Shown here one piece after another: positions 58,919 to 64,000 of a stretch of 64,000 nucleotides of DNA (position 1 is the first letter of the stretch; each line of letters opens with the position of its first letter). Origin of the DNA: Cyclospora cayetanensis (Eukaryota > Apicomplexa > Conoidasida > Eucoccidiorida > Eimeriidae); assembly GCF_002999335.1 (NCBI RefSeq), contig NW_020312745.1, positions 124,001-188,000 of the forward strand. The letters are read 5' to 3'. The position numbers were made by a program, and so were the translations under genes. Under the pieces are notes generated by a model. The model was given only the letters and a program-made list of their open reading frames with translations, was not told the DNA's origin and did no database searches.

Positions 58919-61392
58919 ATGGATCGGCAGCCTCTTGTGACGGCATCCCCCTTCGCTGTCGCTGCTCCGGCGCAGCCCTCTCCCTTCTTCCAGCAACAGC
59001 AGCAGCAGCAGCAGCCGTTCGGCTTCTTTGGGGCCTCTAATGCTGCAGCAGCGCCGTCAGCTGCCGCCTTTGGAGGGGGATTTGGTGGGGGGTTCGGCTT
59101 TTCAGCCTCGAATTTCGGAGGGTCTGCTGCTGCTGCATCGTCTGCTGCCGCTGCGTCGTCTGCTGCCGCTGCGTCGTCTGCTGTGGCAAGCGATGGCGTT
59201 GCGCCGATGGCCGTGCAGAAAGAAACAAAAGCGGAGAACTACACGGAGGGAAAGATCTACATTGAAGCGTGGAAGCATCTGCTTACTGCGAAGAAGAGTG
59301 GATGCTGGCCATTCACAAGTAAAATTTAGAGCTTAGGCGGGTTTGCACTCACGGAGACGTCAGCTCCTGCAGTGTCAAGCCGTTGTTGCACGACGCAGGC
59401 TTTGTGAAGCGACAGGGGATATTTTCGGGGTTGGTGCGGTATGTGTGTGTGTATATATGTGTGTTGTGTATATGTGTATTGTTTATATGTGTGTTGTGTA
59501 TATATATGTATTGCATATGTGTGTGTTGTGTATATATATGTATTGTATATATGTGTATTGTGTGTTGTGTATATGTGCATATATTTGCATTGTGTGTTGT
59601 GTATATGTGTGTATATGTGTATTGTGTGTATATGTGTATATATGTGTGTATATGTGTATATATGTGTATATATGTGTATTGTGTGTATTGCGCTTCAGGC
59701 ATCAGTGCTGGACCTGCTACGGAGGCTGTGTATGAAGGACTGCCGCTGACGCACGAGCAGTTGCGATGGGAGTTTTATCAGAGGGGGCAGGAGCAGCAGC
59801 AGCAGCTTCTAGATCAACTCAGGTGAGGAACGATGCTGCCTCTACACCCTCATACATACATATACACACCTATATATACACACACACATGCACATATATA
59901 TATGTATGCATAAATGCATGCATGCCTGCCTACTTGGGAAGGGAGGCTTGGATGTATTGTTGGTGCGCGTGCAAAAGCCAAGCTGAGCGTCTCGTGGGGG
60001 CGTCTCGGCTGCCTTGTCGCGCCACACTGAGAGAGACAACTGAAAGGCAGTTTCACCCGTTTCCCCCTCTTTGCCTCCTGACGCCTCGTGCAATTTGGCT
60101 TGCGCAGCAGCGGAGGGAGGCAAGAGCCAGGAAGAAGGGGGAGAAGCCGCGCAGTTGCCCGTCTGCTCAGGACTAACGCAGCTGACACACCGCTGCCTCG
60201 GCAGTTTACAGACGGGAAATGCTCTGTGCCGTGTGTTTGTTGAGATCCAATCTTCAGTGCGTGCTCGCGTATCAAGGGGCGAAGGCGCATGCGAGAGGAG
60301 AGGCGTATTATTTGCAAGAAGCCGCTGCTGCCAGCAGTCTTTTGCCGACGTGCTATGCCCCAAAGCGAAAAGCAACCGATCGCTGGACGTCATAGCGTCT
60401 CCAGCGTTGTGTGTTGCCTTGCGGGAGCTGAGCGGATGCAGCAGAGCAGCTGCATCTGCAGTACAACCCGCATACATGGTGGATGTGTATCTGTGCGTGA
60501 ATGTGTATCTGTGTATGGATGTGTATCTGTGTGCGGATGTGTATCTGTGTGTGAATGTGTATCTGTGTGTGGATGTGTATCTGTGTGTGGATGTGTATCT
60601 GTGTATGTATGGAGGGAGGCAGAGTGAAGAGGGGCCTTTGTCTGTTTGTCTGTGTGTATATGCATGCATGCATGCATATACACACAGACACGTATGGTGG
60701 GGAGCACTTTTGAGTTGGCCATTTTTTGCAGCGAGATCTCGCGCCTCAACTCGGCGCACACGCACTGTGTGTGACGCACAGAGTGGCTTCTTGCCAGTTT
60801 TTGTCGTTTTTCAGCTGCTTAGCCACGGGAGAAGCAGCACGGCAGAGGGATCGCGGGCAGAGCCTCGCTTCATGCTGCCGCGTGTAAGACATGCATGCTT
60901 GCGTGTCCACCTCGACCAGGCTTGCGGAGTCTGTTTGCTGCAGCGTGCAGCTTTACGAGTCTCAACGCCACTTCTACTTGCGCGTCAAGCAGGCAGCAGC
61001 AGCCGAAGGTCTGTCTCTTGAGGCTGACCCTTTGTACGAGACAGCGGCTGCAGTGTCTCCTCCTGTTTTTCCGGCTGCAGTGTCTGCAGTGGGTGCGGGT
61101 GCAGTGCCTGCTGCTGCAGTCGCTCCTGGCGCTTCCCCCCTCTGCACTGCACCGCTAGGAGTCGCAGCGGCAGCAGCAGCTTCGCCGCAGCCAGCGGCTC
61201 CCACTGCCACCCCCTCCCCCGCAGCGGCGGCAGCAGCTTCTCGCCTAGCGGCCACTACTTTGGAGGCGGCAATGGAAGCGTTCAGCAGTGCAGCCTTCCA
61301 GGTGAGAGAGGCTTTTCGTCTGTCCGTTCTCGTTCCGAAATAGTGCATGCTCCTCCTTTCTCTAGGGCTGGCAAGAAAAAGAGGCCAACTAG
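58919..61392 (+). CDS. FG-repeat nucleoporin, Nup42-like
   Basis: Exons 58919-59318, 59699-59822, 60944-61301, 61366-61392; GT-AG, phases 1, 2, 0; 302 aa from ATG 58919. The N-terminal part has a poly-Gln run, then FG-type repeats (FGFFGASN, FGGGFGGGFGFSASNFGG) and Ala/Ser runs, as in pore-lining nucleoporins. Exons 1 and 2 join to make WPFTSISAGPATEAVYEG and LTHEQLRWEFYQRGQEQQQQ. Nup42-type proteins of fungi and plants have a similar 'WP.S.Y.....G....S.EELR...Y' segment after the FG region. Exon 3 starts with a helix (VQLYESQRHFYLRVKQAAAA), followed by a long Ala/Pro/Val linker. The last exon is only eight codons plus stop. The CCCH zinc finger common at the N-terminus of Nup42 is absent. 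Predicted role: mRNA export at the pore, by family. Confidence 0.65.
59441..59693. repeat. TGTATATGTGTAT microsatellite in nucleoporin intron 1
   Basis: About 250 bp of alternating purine-pyrimidine sequence (TG/TA), ending directly at the splice acceptor GCGCTTCAG of exon 2. A second, shorter CA/TA run lies at 59850-59905 in intron 2. Confidence 0.92.
60478..60611. repeat. 18-bp tandem repeat in nucleoporin intron 2
   Basis: About seven copies of an 18-bp unit close to GTGTATCTGTGTGTGGAT, with small changes between copies. Because 18 is a multiple of three, the repeat stays open in several frames on both strands (reading for example as HTDTHP repeats on minus). It lies in the intron 59823-60943. 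Confidence 0.92.
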
Positions 61393-62051
61393 GTGATTTT
61401 ATTGGGGAGAGGAAAGGGGAGGCAAGGCGCGTGCTGCCAGCACAGTCGCTGCGCCGAGTCACGGCTTTGCAGGTATGTTCAGGAGGCTGCTGCTGTTCTC
61501 TGTGCGTGTGGTGTCGCATTCCAGCCGGGATTTATTCCTGAAGTGCCCCCCCCGCCTCATCTCTGCGGCTGAAGACGGTTTTTTGGTGCACACCGACGGG
61601 TAGCAGGTAGCAGTAGGCCCTCCGAGCAGCAGAATGTCTCTCAAGGATGCGTGTTTCGCAGAAGTGCCGCGTGTGTGCTGGCGAATGGCGCTTTTGAAAA
61701 ACGCCTCTTTTCATCCTGTTGCTTCTAGCTCCCCCAGTAGACGTTCGTCAAATAGATGCACTTAGAAGCGAGGGCTGTGCCCTTTACAACATCACAGCCT
61801 TTTACGCGCAAAGCAGCAGCAACGGCTAACCGTGTAGAGGGAGTGCACAGGTAGGTAGGCAGGCAGGCAGGCCAGACGGAAGCTCGAAAGGGTGTGGCGT
61901 GGGGGGGTAGACGGAAGAGGACACTAAACACCTCAGAGGCGACGCTGTGCTAGCAGCCAAGTGGCATCGTAAAAAGAGGAATCTAGCGTAGTGCAACGGC
62001 CACACAAAAAGGGCTTGACGAGGCACATTGCGTGTAAGGCAGAGAGGCGCC
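61393..62051. other. Convergent intergenic region
   Basis: About 0.66 kb between the convergent 3' ends of the nucleoporin and APC11 genes. A short AGGC repeat lies at 61855-61872. No gene or other signal recognised. Confidence 0.5.
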
Positions 62052-63048
62052 TTAGCTCTGTGAATCGAGCGCTGCACTGGCAAGGGCGCTGGAGCGAATG
62101 AACATCTCCAGCTGCTCTGCTTCTTCTGCCATCGCGTCGTCTGCAACGGGAGACGACGGAGCGTTCAACTGCACCTCCATGAGGTTCCCCAAAGAGGAAG
62201 AGGATGAAGAGGCACCGTTTGCGGGTTGTTGAGGGGCATACTGCCAGAGCTGTCTGCACATTGGGCAGGTCCCCTGCTCTTCGCTCCGCACGCCGTCGCG
62301 ATGCAGCCAAGCGCCTGCGTGACACCACCGAATCGCCAACGTATAGATTCCAAAGAGACGGTTCAAAAGGATGCTTTCTCCTTTGAGGAGCGCACGCACA
62401 GTTTCCCCTTGCGTCGTGCAGGGGGACTGCCCGTCCTCCCACAGACCCCAGGGGTGTGTTTTCGCCGGAGTTACCGGCAAAACGAGTTGGACGCTACGCA
62501 CAGGTGCACGGAAGGATCACACAGACACGGACAGTAAGTTGTCAGGTGCGCATGCACGGCAGAATGAAGCATGATAGGCGAACACCCGCACGGAGAAAGT
62601 CTACATATAGCCCAACATGCACAAGACGCCCATACTAAAGGAAAGAAGCGCGGAAGGGGCGTATGCTCCTGATTCAAAAGAGCAGGAGGGGGGGATGGAT
62701 TCAGCTTTAGACACGGTGAAAAGAACTCGAAAGGGGGTATGCGTGTGTACGCCTCATGCCGAGGTGGTAAAGAGGCTCTTTGAGAAGTTTTCCTATGTGT
62801 GGATGGTTGCAGAGAGTTGGTTACATCTGCATGCATGCGCGCAGCTCACCGATGCAATGCAAGTGAAAAATATGTCCGCACGACCCAAATGCAGGGGGAC
62901 AGGAGTCTCCAGGAGCGTCGCACTGGGCGCAAGGTAGCTCAAACGCGTTTTCGCAGATCACGCATTGTAGGTCTTTCGGGATATCCTTCCATCGCCAGAC
63001 ACCCACCGTGTGGACGGCGAGCACTTCGAGGCGCCCGCCTGGGGCCAT
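62052..63048 (-). CDS. APC11: Anaphase-promoting complex subunit 11, RING-H2 protein
   Basis: APC11 is the RING subunit of the anaphase-promoting complex that, with a cullin-like partner, brings the ubiquitin-charged E2 to cell-cycle substrates. Two exons, 63048-62850 and 62314-62052 (donor G|GTGAGC, acceptor CACGCAG, phase 1), 153 aa. Zinc ligands visible: C29-x2-C32, C40-x2-C43, C50, C57-x-H59-x2-H62-x2-C65, C83-x2-C86. The block CDAPGDSCPPAFGSCGHIFH followed by WLH and CPMCRQLW is the APC11 signature; the extra C40/C43 pair and GD-x-C separate it from most RING proteins. APC11 is usually about 85 aa. Here a tail of about 60 residues, rich in Ser, Ala and Glu, follows the domain. It has no recognisable motif. 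Confidence 0.93.
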
Positions 63049-63900
63049 TTTCGGCGGTATAGCGAATTATTTCATTGAGTCCTCAGATTCGCTGACAATG
63101 GTGGAAACATGAACAGAACTGAAGAGTCGGCAGGACAGAACTGAGTCAGAAATACTCTTGTCACCATGCAGACAACTCATGAACGTGCGATTCGCGCTCA
63201 GAGGAAGCGGCGTTTGCATGATTAAAATGAAAAATTCGGCTTCCTTTGATAAATACGGATTCGAATATGTTATAAACAGACATTTTGCATTAGAGAATGC
63301 GTCAAGGTTTCCTTTGTTTTGCATGCGCACAGATACGTACCATTCGCGCTGATGGCAGCCATAGCTGCCTGGAATGGCTGCCACGCATGAGGAGTGACTC
63401 CTCTATGCCGACCTGCTGGATACTGTACGTCGTGTTCGAGCGAGACTTACACTATTAAGGTGATCGCCTCGTTAGAACGCGGTGAAAAAGGCGTAGACGG
63501 GAAAGCAGCACCGGAAATCTGAGCCACTCTAAACCCTAGATACTGAGGCGCCGATATCCGCTGTCATGGCAAGGCGTCCCTTATGAGGCTGGGGGCACGA
63601 AAAACGTGCGCACAGGCTGTGCAGACGAGGTGCTCGTCGCCAATTCCAGGCAGGCCATCTCTTTTCAACTTGCCATTTGTTGCGTTCTACTGCCCGCTCG
63701 CAGCTAGACACTGTTCTCCTGCTGCTAAGAAAGCGACTGGTCCCTCTTTTTGGCTGCTCTTCTGAAAGTAGTTTCACGGTCTAAACTAGACCTAATCCCT
63801 AAACGGGCAGTAAAAGTACGTATACCAGGCTATGCTACGCTTAGGCACTCGCTACAAAACTACCTGTATTTGAATACGGAATGAAGAATTGATTGATCGA
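63049..63900. other. Intergenic region upstream of APC11
   Basis: About 0.85 kb. It should contain the APC11 promoter. Short frames only (up to 105 codons) with no motif. Confidence 0.45.
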
Positions 63901-63903
63901 CAT

Positions 63904-64000
63904 GTTGTTTGTATATCCTATTTAGTGGAGAATAGTGTTAGTTCGACACAGCAAGGGGCAAGGTTCCCTATGTGTGTCCTAGATGCTATGTGCACTTATC
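63904..64000 (+). repeat. LTR-like fragment cut by the right edge
   Basis: Starts TGTTGTTTGTATATCC and contains CCTATTTAG and CCTAGATGCTATGTGCACTT. These blocks recur in the LTR-like sequences at 15.11-15.22 kb and at 18.64 kb. Orientation is the same as copies 1 and 3. It probably begins a further retroelement or solo LTR outside the window. Confidence 0.5.

Noticed and set aside
59326..59826. Tyr/Thr/His-rich and Cys/Val/Tyr-rich frames
   Set aside because: Translations of the TGTATA microsatellite in nucleoporin intron 1.
60353..60779. Long His/Thr/Asp repeat frames on minus and Val/Tyr/Leu/Cys frames on plus
   Set aside because: Produced by the 18-bp tandem repeat, which keeps several frames open because 18 is divisible by three; the stretch is intronic.

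Overview
This window looks like nuclear DNA of an apicomplexan parasite, most likely a coccidian of the Eimeria/Cyclospora type. The evidence is: many short introns with GT-AG junctions, CAG-driven poly-Ala and poly-Gln runs inside conserved proteins, long low-complexity introns, and decayed Ty3/gypsy-type retroelements. The species assignment is inference. There is no bacterial-style operon, no CRISPR array and no rRNA gene, and I saw no convincing tRNA gene. All gene models were built by hand from reading frame, splice motif and intron phase; no alignment program was run.

Layout. (1) 1-13363, minus: one very large gene for the largest subunit of RNA polymerase I (RPA1), 27 exons in view, cut by the left edge. 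(2) About 13.4-29 kb: gene-poor and repeat-rich. Two decayed Ty3/gypsy-like elements lie in opposite orientation (about 15.1-18.9 kb plus, 24.3-27.9 kb minus). Their matching 3' parts form inverted arms of about 1.07 kb around two convergent lineage-specific genes, each with one membrane segment (19.96-20.92 kb plus, 21.61-23.55 kb minus). (3) 30.1-37.7 kb, plus: an organellar ribosomal protein uL22 gene with four exons, then a complete eight-exon gene for the TFIIF beta subunit (RAP30). (4) About 39.9-45.7 kb: a third Ty3/gypsy element with recognisable LTRs, primer-binding site, gag, reverse transcriptase and integrase remnants, all broken by stops. (5) 46.4-47.3 kb, plus: a two-exon gene for a small acidic secreted protein. 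(6) 48.5-51.0 kb, minus: a seven-exon gene joining an IGR motif (mitoribosomal mS41 type) to a Myb/SANT domain. (7) 51.7-56.4 kb, plus: a divergent kinase or pseudokinase. (8) 58.9-61.4 kb, plus: an FG-repeat, Nup42-like nucleoporin. (9) 62.05-63.05 kb, minus: APC11, the RING-H2 subunit of the anaphase-promoting complex. (10) The right edge enters another LTR copy.

The genes are a set of unrelated housekeeping loci rather than one pathway: rRNA transcription (RPA1), mRNA transcription initiation (TFIIF beta), organellar translation (uL22, IGR-Myb protein), mRNA export or pore function (Nup42-like) and cell-cycle ubiquitination (APC11). The lineage-specific membrane or secreted proteins sit next to the retroelements. 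Microsatellites sit mainly in introns, which makes many false open frames on both strands.
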